64,000 nt of DNA from Trissonchulus latispiculum (Eukaryota > Nematoda > Enoplea > Enoplida > Ironidae): NCBI GenBank assembly GCA_030248195.1, contig JASAND010000839.1, forward strand, positions 41,067 to 105,066, given 5' to 3'. How positions within the stretch are numbered: position 1 is the stretch's first letter; every line of letters begins with the position of its first letter. The translations under genes were made by a program, and so were the position numbers. Below are positions 54,522 to 64,000 of this stretch, piece after piece. The notes beneath the pieces were generated by a model, which saw only the letters and a list, made by a program, of their open reading frames with translations, was not told the DNA's origin and searched no databases.

Positions 54522-54939
54522 CAATACTAACACGCATCATTACTGTATGTATATAAACTAAATCTGCACAGAGACGCTGCACAATGACCAGGCATTTTCA
54601 GATATTTGAGCAAGAAGGGAAATACTCATCATGATCGCATCTATCAAAAAATTGAAAACTGTTCAAAAATTTTTGAAATCTCTGACTTTCCGGTAGCATC
54701 CAATTAAAATATGAAATCGTTTGGATCACTCTGTTATCACCAAGCCAGCCAACTTTGTTTGGAAGACACATTGCGGAAAAGACCCCGAAATGTTGTATTA
54801 CCTTTGTGTATGTACAGAACATGTAGATGTAAATGCAGATGTCTATGTAGATAAAAAATTTTAAGTTGATAAATGCCGACTGTTTGAAATTTTTGTTTTT
54901 GTTCATGTGTTGCTTTCTTGGGGTTAATTTTTCTTACCT

Positions 54940-55020
54940 CCGAATCCTGACGGGGCATGCGGCCGCATGCCCCCTGGCTGCGCTCCTGCTTCGCCGGAAT
55001 TTTTTGATAAAAATATTCTA
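54940..55020. repeat. Perfect 22-bp palindrome and remnant element
   Basis: GGGGCATGCGG/CCGCATGCCCC at 54952-54973 is a loopless perfect palindrome in the remnant of a C-run miniature element (CTGCTTCGCCGGAATTTTTT follows). Its ends were not found. Confidence 0.6.
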
Positions 55021-55068
55021 TTTTAGGGATGAAACTTAATTATTGACCACTCTTTAGCTTAGTTATAG

Positions 55069-55439
55069 CAAGAGTACATAATAATAAGAGTATGTCACTA
55101 AGCAAGCTCTATGTTATCAGAGCAAAAACTATGCTCTGCTCGCTAACGGCCCTCCCCGCAAATCAGACCCGAGTGACCCCCCGCAAATCAGTACCTAGTC
55201 AAAACGGGGGTACGCTCACTCGCTCTATGTTTGTGTGCTTAAGCTAAAAAACACAAGCAGTGAGTGCGCGAATTTTGCGCCTACTTTGAGCTTTATAACA
55301 CAAACATAGCGCACAAAATTCTTTGAAGTGAAGGGTCGAATTTGCGGGGGGGGGTGTGCCGTTAGCGAGCAGAGCATAGTTTTTGCTCTGATAACATAGA
55401 GCTTGCCTAGTGACATACTCTTATTATTATGTACTCTTG
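55069..55439. mobile_element. CAAGAGTACATAAT miniature element, copy 2 (7-bp target duplication)
   Basis: Inverted arms of about 110 bases begin CAAGAGTACATAATA. The perfect 7-bp duplication GTTATAG is at 55062-55068 and 55440-55446. It is the same family as 26423-26767, and both carry GCAAGCTCT and GTTATCAG in the arms. Confidence 0.92.
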
Positions 55440-55512
55440 GTTATAGCAGTATATGTGGAAAGCAGGCAATTTGTACTGTATTTTTCACATTTCTAGCCCA
55501 CTTTATCCCCCC

Positions 55513-56375
55513 TTTATTTTCTACCATAAAAATTCCAAAGGTCATGGATCCCTATAGAAAAGAGCAAAAACGGAGAACTCCTACTTGCTGTTTTTGTATC
55601 CGATACCATTCATTTATCTGTGGGTTTATTGATTCCACGATATCCTGTCCGGGTGTAAGAAGACTTAATCAGCATTTCCTACCATAAAAATTTCAAAGGT
55701 ACATGGAGCCCTATAGAAAGAGCATAGTCGGAGAACTCGTACGTGCTGTTTCTGTATCCGATACCATTTAATTATCTGTGGGTTTATTGATTCCACGATA
55801 TCCTGTCCGGCTGTAAAAAGACTAAATTTGAATTTCCTACCATAAAAATTTCAAAGGTACATGGAGCAGTATAGAAAAGAGCATAGACGGAGAACTCGTA
55901 CGTGCTGTTTCTGTATCCGATACCATTTAATTATCTGTGGGTTTATTGATTCCACGATATCCTGTCCGGTTGTAAAAAGACTTAATCAGAATTTCCTACC
56001 ATAAAAATTTCAAAGGTACATGGAGCAGTATAGAAAAGAGCAAAAACGGAGAACTCCTACGTGCTGTTTTTGTATCCGATACCATTTATTTATCTGTGGG
56101 TTTATTGATTCCACGATATCCTGTCCGGGTGTAAGAAGACTTAATCAGAATTTCCTACCATAAAAATTTCAAAGGTACATGGAGCCCTATAGAAAGAGCA
56201 TAGTCGGAGAACTCGTACGCGCTGTTTCTGTATCCGATACCATTTAATTATCTGTGGGTTTATTGATTCCACGATATCCTGTCCTGTTGTAAAAAGACTT
56301 AATCTGAATTTTCTACCATAAAAATTCCAAAGGTACATGGATCCCTATAGAAAAGAGCAAAAACGGAAAATGCGT
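55513..56375. repeat. 158-159-bp tandem repeat, about 5.4 units
   Basis: Units are marked by ACCATAAAAATTTCAAAGG at 55523, 55681, 55839, 55998, 56157 and 56315. Each contains GTATCCGATACCATTTA and GATTCCACGATATCCTGTCC. It is noncoding. Confidence 0.93.
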
Positions 56376-56436
56376 CTGTCAAATCCTAGTGAGAACACTA
56401 TGTGGCTCTACTGTCCTGTGATGATAGTTACTGAAC

Positions 56437-56870
56437 TCGGTGGTGTAAAAGTGTCCAGGACGTTGCGCGACTCTCTAAGGACATGAGCCGGCAAGGTGCG
56501 GTGGTGTAAAAGTGTCCAGGACGTTGCGCGACTCTCTAAGGACATGAGCCGGCAAGGTGCGGTGGTGGAAAAGTGTCCAGGAAACTTTTCGAGTTTCAGT
56601 GGACATGAGCCGGCAAGGTGCGGTGGTGGAAAAGTGTCCAGGAAACTTTTCGAGTTTCAGTGGACATGAGCCGGCAAGGTGCGGTGGTGGAAAAGTGTCC
56701 TGGACAAGACGAGACTATCTGCGGAGATGAGCCGATTACGACGGACATGAGTCGGTCCTGGCGGACTTGAGCCAGTACGATGGGAGTTGAGCTGCTCCGG
56801 CCGGACTTGAGCTAGTAAGTATGGATTTGAGTCGCTTCAACGATTTGCACGCGGATTCGAGCCGGCAGGC
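56437..56870. repeat. 61-bp tandem repeat (5 units) followed by ~20-bp GAGCCGG-like units
   Basis: The marker GTGGAAAAGTGTCC or its GTGTAAAAGTGTCC variant recurs at 56443, 56504, 56565, 56626 and 56687 (period exactly 61), with two versions of the inner segment (ACGTTGCGCGACTC and AAACTTTTCGAGTTTC). From 56715 the pattern becomes short units of GGACTTGAGCC(A/G)GTACG about 20 bases long. No coding signal was seen. Confidence 0.9.
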
Positions 56871-57051
56871 GGATATAGTAGCAAAGCAGAAACTATCCAG
56901 GACTCGCGATTCGCAACCACAAAAGCTTAATCTGAAGCCGATAACCCGATAAAAGGATGAGAAAATAATAAAATACAGTCGATTGCAACTGATACTGCTA
57001 CTACGAATCACTACGAATCCCTCAAGATTCGCAACCATTAGCGCTTGAACC

Positions 57052-57192
57052 GATAACCGAATAAAGGATGAGACTGCTAAAATGTAGACAATTACTACTA
57101 GCAAAGCTACTAGTAAACCATAAACCGAATAAAGGATGAGACTGCTAAAATGTAGACAATTACTACTAGCAAAGCTACTAGTAAACCATACT
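57052..57192. repeat. 68-bp tandem duplication
   Basis: ACTGCTAAAATGTAGAC at 57073 and 57141 marks two nearly identical units. A diverged related unit is at about 56945. Confidence 0.85.
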
Positions 57193-57292
57193 ACTAAGAT
57201 ACTAAACCGTCTACGGTAAGTTACGCTAGCGATGAGTGATCGTGATGATGATGTGCTACCTACCTACCTAACTACCTACTAACAACGTGTCT

Positions 57293-58705
57293 TTTATTTA
57301 CACCGTCAAACAAATACATTTACATGACACTGAACGATAAAAACATGACACAATGCCAACAACGATAAAGCAATTACAGCGAAACGACTATTTTAAACAA
57401 CATAAGTTCTGGTACCACAACCTGGGTGCGCACTGATTAGATACGTCGAAAAGCTGATAAAAAGTGTACCGACAACATTTACATGCAGAAATATTCGTTC
57501 AGACAGGCTACATTTGCAAAAACCTGGGTGCGCACCTTTCTGTAAAAACATACCACAATGACCGTCAAAACAGCATGGCACATGACGCACTGGGTGAACA
57601 GCAATCCAGAAAATTCAAAACTTTAAAGTGGTAATGAGAGATAGAATTTAAAAGTTGAAGACCAAACTTAATCGGAGCAGATAAACTGATCCCTGATGAA
57701 TGTGTCAAAGTTAACGCATCCCAATGTAAACGTTAGAGAAAATATTAAACAACTGTGTGATCATTCGAAAACTATTAAACACGGATGCAAAAGACTAAAA
57801 ATACTACAGTAACCTGATGCACAGCTCACACATTCATCAGATGGCGTTCGGGACAGGAACCTCAGAATACATATTCAATAATTGAACAGATTCAATATTC
57901 AATAAAAACACAAATTCAGACATTAAAAAACAATAAAAACTGCCATCACATGGCGCACCGAAGAGAACCAGTAGGATGCAAAAGGCAACGTGGCATAAAC
58001 GTAACTCGTAACTTAGACCAAATGCAGTAGAAAAGGGCAAGCTAAGGCCACAAACAGATAACATCAAGAAACTAAAGCAAAAGAATTAAGTTGACAACAG
58101 AATCGACTCAATCAAAAAACAACCTGGACACAACTTAATTTTATCATCGCGGATTAGCATTTTTTAGCGGATTAGCATTTTTACATTTGAATACTTCCGT
58201 GCTGAAAATGAATTACTTCAATTTAGTAGGGGAACTATTACATCCTATTAAATGAACAGGGAAAACTGCTAATGACAACAGGTTATCATAACGGAATACA
58301 GACACTGACAAGAGATTAACATCACTTAAACGCACAGACATAAAGCCAAATTAAAGCTGCTGTAAATGACGCATAAAATGAGATTCAAAGTCAATAATTT
58401 TCTAAATGGATAATATTTTGAGCAAAGAAAATTTCAAACTGATAAGTTTAAACTAAGTCAAATTAAAGAAATATGTCATCACAAATTAAGAGATTTGATA
58501 TGGGGAGAAGACGTCCAGAAATAAAAAAACAAAACCAACCACACCAAACATATTAACTTGTCAAAACACAACACAAAATATCAAAACACGAACAAACTTC
58601 CAGAAGAAACACAGAAAATATACACTCCAACTTTTCCCTGAACAGACACAACAAAAAGTTCAAATTCAAAGTTACATTACTAAAACCAATATAAAAACGG
58701 GACAG
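57293..58705 (-). other. Probable 3' untranslated region of the 58.7-63 kb gene
   Basis: No coding signal or mobile element was seen on either strand. An AATAAA polyadenylation signal occurs on the minus strand at 57298-57293. The assignment as 3' UTR is by position only. A 1.4-kb UTR is long but not unusual for animals. Confidence 0.35.
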
Positions 58706-61700
58706 TCAAGAGGTTCTTTTTGTATTGGAAGGGGTGGGAGACTTGGATCCGGGCAAAGGCGACAACTTCCGTTTTCCAGATTTGGCAGTAGCCCTGAAAG
58801 CAAGCAACACAAACAATGGTTAACGGTAAAACGAAGCCGACCGAAAGAATCAAGATTTAGTAGTCTAACATGAATTACTAATAAAATAAATGTTCAGACT
58901 GCCAATTCTACTGAGTGCGCATTGATGTAGTAGATAAAATTGCCTGACATTGAAATAATTGTAAACGAGTAACGGGAACAGACAGTTGCTTCAATACACA
59001 ATACACAAACAGACTGTTTTTGTTCTACAAAAATGTAGGTATTTGTACAAAAGTTTTACATGTCGCTGGTGCTGCATTCTCCAGATACAGGACGGCCATC
59101 AACCGAAGGCTGAACGCGTTGACGCCAGGAAGACATCAACAAGTAGTTGTGGGTGGCGGTGATCACGCGTTCGCTGCAGTGCACTGAACAATACACTCGG
59201 ACAACACCGGCGCGGATAGCCGCTTTCATTTCAACAGGAAAGTCAAGGCAAGCAATATGATACTTATTGCTAGCCCGACCGGTCCACTGAGGTCCGTTGG
59301 ATTTTTCTTCCCATTCACAGGTACGGCAAACAGTCACGTGGTAGGTGTCGTCAGATGGGCATTCGAACTCACAAGAGGGACAGACGATCATGGACGTCTG
59401 TCCCTTCAGGCTGCGAACACGCTCTGAAACAATGAGTAAATTATTATAGGCTGCAACTAACATGAAATAGTAACAACTGTGACGAATACAAATACTAGAT
59501 TGAAAACTGAGAAAATTAGGCTGGCTGGTGTAGTGGTCAATAATGCACCAGTGCACAAACATTTCAGGGTAAACATTGGTTCCAGAGAACCACACACTGG
59601 TATTATGGGCGTCATTTGACAGGGAGGGCTATGGGGACACAGTATTATCCAATAGAGAAGAGAGAAAATCTAGGTTTGGTTGTCCAGTGCTTAGCAAAAT
59701 CAAGGGTCGGGGGACGCAGGAACATAACATGTCATCATAGCCGATAACACAACACCTTAATTAAGAGTGAATTAACTAGTGAATCAGTAGAGGCATATAA
59801 CTAAGCAAAAGCACGTACATAAACTCATTGAACAATCAAGAATACAAACTAACCAACGATACTGTGCAGATTGACAGTCGGCGACACAGTACCTCCTTCG
59901 AGCCTCGAACTTGAAGCTGACGAAGCAGACGACGAAGAGGAAGACTGCTTCAGCTTATACAGCTGCTTGTTCAGGAACTTGATCAGTGGAATCATACTGT
60001 TCAGATTGAAGACGCAGATGGATCGTATACGGTGATCGAGCTTAGGGATAACCACGTTTACTGCTTCGATTTCTAAAATATATAAACCGTTATTTACAGT
60101 TAATCACATTAATGCCAACATTATCTTCCAGCTGTTAGACTTCGGCCTCCGTACAGTGGACGACCCGACGTAAAATATGCTTTGGCCGAGGAACAGCCGA
60201 CGGCCTGACTCAACGAATGTTCACAAGCACTAGACATGATGTCACACACTTCTGCTGAAGCTTTTAAGCACAATACACAAACTATACCTTCATTGTACGG
60301 CACCATGAAGCCAGCCACCTTACTCGTAGATGTTCCAGCACCAGAATCTAAAATATAATTAACGAAAAGTCAGGTGACATAGTACTTTCAAAATTATTTT
60401 TGTTTTCTTCCTTTCTATCTTCAAAAGCGGCTAGCTGAACCAAGCAGGCTCTTTCGAGCCTTTCAAAAAAAGGAGAAATTGAAAAAACGCCATGGAAATG
60501 GAAGAAGTGATTGTGGCACTCTATTTACAGATAATACCATCAAACCACATATTTACAGATAATTGAGCCACAGCTCACATATCAGTTCTTCCGGCAGACG
60601 CTTTACTACTTTCAACTTTTGCTGAATTTTGTTGCTTCAATGCAGCACACGAGCATCAGGTTTCATTACGATCACAGTTCATCTTAGCAGTGACTGTCCA
60701 GGGATGCTAGCAAATCGGATTATTCAAACATTAGAAAAATAAATTTTCGATTTCAAAATACTGACAGTTCAAGTTTCAGGGGACAGGCAAAATGAGGCTG
60801 GCATTCAAAAATAGTTTGATGGAATCCAAAATTCGGATTCGACATACTGCCTACCGATTGCAAATACTGGATGTTGTTGAAAGGACAAAAAATTGAAGGA
60901 CGAGTTTTCAGCCTGAATAAAATCCGGGACATCCTCAAATATTGTCATTTTGAAAAAGAAGATAAACATTAGAGTGAAATTAAACTAGTGTTATTTTCTA
61001 GGATTAAGGGACAGGGCGGAATTTATGGAACTGAGACTCTCATGGGAGAGGGTGGCTGCTGGAGGTAAAATCTAAGAAAGAAAACAGCAATTCAACCTGT
61101 CGGATCATTTCCAATGGATTCAGCATCAGATGAATCCAACACAGCTCCAGGTGAACCGTAACATTCTGGCGCCTCCGCGTTTTCAGTTTCCACCGCAGAT
61201 CCTATAAATAACCACACCAGTAGTCAGGGAAGCATGAAAAACCTTCTAATCGATCTTACGTAGCAGGATGTTGTAAAAAATGGGGGGATGGGGTCAAGTG
61301 TGGAGTCAGTAAGTCTACGTTCCGGGTGCGCACAAGGAAATGGATAACACGTTTACAAAGTCTGAAGTGGTATATAATTTTTATACTCGTGCATTTTATA
61401 CAGTTGAAAGAAATCAGGCTCTTTCGAGCCTTTCAAAAAAAAGGAGAAATTGAATAAACGCCATGGAAATGGAAGAAGTGATTGTGGCACTCTATTTACA
61501 GATAATACCATCAAACCACATATTTACAGATAAATGAGCCACAGCTCACATATCAGTTCTTCCGGCAGACGCTTTACTACTTTCAACTTTTGCTGAATTT
61601 TGCTGCTTCAATGCAGCACACGAGCATCAGGTTTCATTACGATTACAGCTCATCTTAGCAGTGACTGTTCAGTGTTGACAGCAATTTAGTTTGTACTCTT

Positions 61701-63224
61701 CCAAACATCAAGTTTATAAGGGTATTGCCAGATCAACTTTCAGGGGACATTCACAATTTTTTGATTTTTTGAGGGAATAAAAAATTCGGATTCTGCCTAC
61801 CGGTTGCAAATGTACATAATGATGAATGTTATTGAAAGACAACAACTTGAAGTACGAGTTTTCAGGCCGAATAAAATCCGAGACATCATCGAGTATTGCC
61901 ATTTTGAAAAAGAAAAGAAAATTGTATTAAAGTAATATTGCACAGAGGGTTATTTTTTAGGAGTAAAGGGAAGGGTGGAATTTATGGAAATGATACTATC
62001 ACGGAGGGCATGGCTGCTACTGCTGTCCATGGACGTACAATATAAGAAGGAAAACGGGCACAAATACACCAACCTGCCGGACCATTTGCACTGGAATCAG
62101 CATCACCAGAAATCACAACGGCACCAGGTGAACTGTCAGCTTGTGGTGGATTATCATTTCCAGTTTCGGCAGCAGGTCCTATAAATTACCACATCATTAG
62201 TCAGGGAAAAACGAAAAACATTCTAAACCATTTTAGGTAGCAAGATCTTGTGAAAAGTGGGGGGGGGGGTCAAGTGTTGAGTCAGGGCTATCTTTCGGGG
62301 TAGGCACACATTGGAAAAAGTGGAAAAAGTTTTAGGCGGGAGAACGTAGTGACAAGTTTTATGCTAAAGGATCCCAATCGATGGCGCGTAAATAGTCAAA
62401 CATGAGTGTGGGCACGATTCAAGGTGAACAAGGTTGATTCTTTGATTGATTCAAAACGTTGATTCAAAACAGCTGGGTTGAGACACCTCCGTTGATTCTA
62501 GATAGAAAATAAATAAAGGATTCAATCAAACCTAAATTGAAGCGGAACAAGGCAAATTACGGATCTATACACAGCTAGTTGCAGTGTAACGGTATCTACT
62601 ACTTTCAGAGAGCGAATTTGCGAATTTGCAAACGACAGAAGCTTGTGCTTAAGCAGCAGTAGAACATAGATGTCGCTTGTGAAACCAGTTGCAGATATGC
62701 TGCAGCACGCTCCTAAAATACTTCAACGTCTTATATATTCGACTCGATCAAAGGAGACGATGAACTATCGTATTTTTGACCGCCTTGGTTTGAGACCAGG
62801 GCTACGACCATAGGATAACGTGGGGGTACCTGACAAAACGCGGGTAGACCCTCTAGTCGAGAAGGGAAAAGCCTAGACCCCTACGAGATTTTCACCAAAA
62901 ATGCTCATTTTTTAGTAAATTTTAGTGATTTTTTTCATAACACTTCGTAAAAATAGCTAAAAATCTTCATTTTTGGTGAATTAGCAGTTTAGGCAAATTT
63001 TGGGCACACTCCTTAAAATTTGGGAATTTTTCAGGGGTAGACCCTTCGTCAGAGTCGGGGCAGCCCCCCCCCCCCCGGAATTGGACCCAGTGCTATGTAT
63101 GTCTACGCAATGTACCAACCTATCAGACCATTTGCACTGGAATCAGCACCACCAGAATCCACAACGGCACCAGGTGAACTGCCAGCTTGTGGTCGCTTCT
63201 CATTTCCAGTTTCGGCAGCACATT
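58706..63224 (-). CDS. Unrecognised PHD-like zinc-finger protein gene, 5' end outside or unseen
   Basis: Exons on the minus strand are 63224-63120, 62178-62074, 61201-61097, 60347-60288, 60072-59854, 59423-59060 and 58793-58706. All have AG/GT borders and the phases join without a break. About 347 residues are visible. The first three exons are 105-bp paralogues coding Ser/Gly/Asp-rich linkers (SSPGAVV motif). Next come VAGFMVPYNE, a helical part with FLNKQLYKLKQ and a serine run, and then a cysteine/histidine module (CPSC, CRTC, YHIAC, VYCSVHC) in C4HC3 order as in PHD fingers. The last exon is basic, KSGKRKLSPLPG and SNTKRTS, a likely nuclear localisation signal. Reading on past 59060 instead would stop at 59056. 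The splice to 58793 keeps frame exactly. A chromatin-reader role is only a guess. Confidence 0.7.
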
Positions 63225-63420
63225 CTATAAATTACCACACCATTAATTAGTCAAGGAAGCACGAAAAACCTTCTAATCCATTTTAGGTAGCAAGATCTTG
63301 TGAAAAAAGGGGCTCAAGTTTTGAGTGAGTCAGCCGACTTTCTGGGTACGCACAAGAAAAATGGATAACACATCTACAAAGTTATAAGTGCTTTAGAATT
63401 TTTATACTCGTGCATCGGAG
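60425..63420. repeat. Tandem duplication of ~1-kb block carrying one exon per copy
   Basis: Block 1 (about 60440-61400), block 2 (about 61410-62370) and a disrupted block 3 (to about 63420) share flanks such as GGCTCTTTCGAGCCTTTC and TTTTTATACTCGTGCAT. The three 105-bp exons sit 977 and 1046 bases apart. Block 3 has lost part of its sequence to an AT-rich insertion bounded by C/G-runs (about 62800-63085). Confidence 0.88.
60855..60948 (-). CDS. Possible alternative first exon in duplicated block 1
   Basis: The minus-strand ATG at 60948 opens 31 codons (DVPDFIQAENSSF) ending in the donor GTAGGC with one base left over. That is exactly the phase needed to join exon 60347-60288. The same ATG, DVSDFIRPENS peptide and donor recur in block 2 (61902-61801), but there the phase would not fit. 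No acceptor lies directly upstream, so it would be a first exon. This is sequence-consistent but unproven. Confidence 0.35.
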
Positions 63421-64000
63421 CAGGAGCTAAAATAAACTAGCCGTTTTAACAGGGGTGCATAAATGTAATCTATCTATGTATGTATTATGTAAAAGATCAA
63501 TAAGTCGGGCTAATTTTTCATATTTCAAACATTTTTGTTCAGGCAAAAATCTTGCTGTACCTTACGTCAATATTAGTTTTAGATTCAGCATTAAGTATTC
63601 AAATTTCGAAAGTGCGAATCGTCAACAAATATTATTGGAAAATAGGAAACTTTTGCAGTTCCTTGATGTATTGAAAAAAATTTTAATGTTTATTTATTGT
63701 GATGTTGTATTTTTTCTGTATTATAGTTTTACAAAACTTAGCCTGTTTGAAATTAAATACATAACTTTAAATAAGAGACAAATCACTTTCAAAATTTTAA
63801 TCATTTTGAATTTAGACTAATATGAGTCTCAATAAAACATAGGCATATGGGCAATTTTGCACATGGTCCATACATATTGACAGCTCTGAATGAACCAATT
63901 GCTTAAAGCAGGACACTTAACGCCTTGAGTGTTTTTGTTTAAAAGAAAGACCGAAGTGAATAACGTAGTTCCATTTTGATGCAATCACACGATGTCAGGG
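63420..64000. other. No recognised feature
   Basis: AT-rich sequence with no convincing exon, repeat end or RNA gene. The open frame at 63455-63820 has no recognisable domain. Confidence 0.4.

Noticed and set aside
1..64000. tRNA, rRNA, snRNA genes and bacterial-type operons
   Set aside because: No cloverleaf with conserved A and B boxes, no conserved rRNA core and no tightly packed gene runs were noticed when reading both strands; a covariance-model scan was not possible.

Overview
This window is animal nuclear DNA, probably from an invertebrate that cannot be placed further from sequence alone. It holds two conserved eukaryotic genes with spliced GT-AG introns, one unrecognised zinc-finger-like gene, and a very large load of transposable elements: BEL/Pao retrotransposon pieces, a CR1/L2/jockey-like LINE, several hAT-type miniature elements with 8-bp target duplications, foldback elements and satellites. 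The background is AT-rich, with short runs of G or C marking many miniature elements. Coding exons are more GC-rich than their introns. No rRNA, tRNA, CRISPR array or bacterial-type operon was seen.

Layout. 1-8.1 kb: a decayed minus-strand BEL/Pao element, and a 1.73-kb inverted copy of its integrase half that still carries an open 507-codon frame. 8.1-11.5 kb: G-rich 146-bp repeats, a truncated LINE end, a foldback element and a miniature element. 11.9-26.0 kb: thirteen in-frame exons of the replication helicase factor CDC45 on the plus strand, with introns full of mobile elements. The first coding exon and the last roughly 110 codons were not found. 26.4-29.5 kb: a miniature element and unassigned DNA. 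29.7-35.3 kb: a complete four-exon GOLGA7 (Ras palmitoyltransferase partner) on the minus strand, convergent with CDC45. A miniature element abuts its first splice donor.

35.3-57 kb is a mobile-element and satellite territory. It includes a 21-copy 148-bp satellite at 40.9-44.0 kb, a 745-bp near-perfect palindrome at 44.6 kb, a foldback element at 46.4-47.2 kb carrying a cysteine-rich transposon-type domain, and an almost intact LINE at 47.3-51.7 kb. Nested hAT-type miniature elements follow at 52-54.5 kb, then tandem repeats at 55.5-57.2 kb. 58.7-63.2 kb holds a minus-strand gene with a PHD-like cysteine/histidine module and a basic C-terminal tail. Its upstream part has been enlarged by tandem duplication of a roughly 1-kb block, each copy carrying a 105-bp symmetric-phase exon.

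The most unusual signal is structural. Many otherwise unrelated miniature elements contain a short, perfect GC-rich hairpin with a 3- or 4-base loop, and the stem is kept while the loop changes between copies. The two conserved genes act in separate processes (DNA replication and protein palmitoylation), and nothing here links them functionally.
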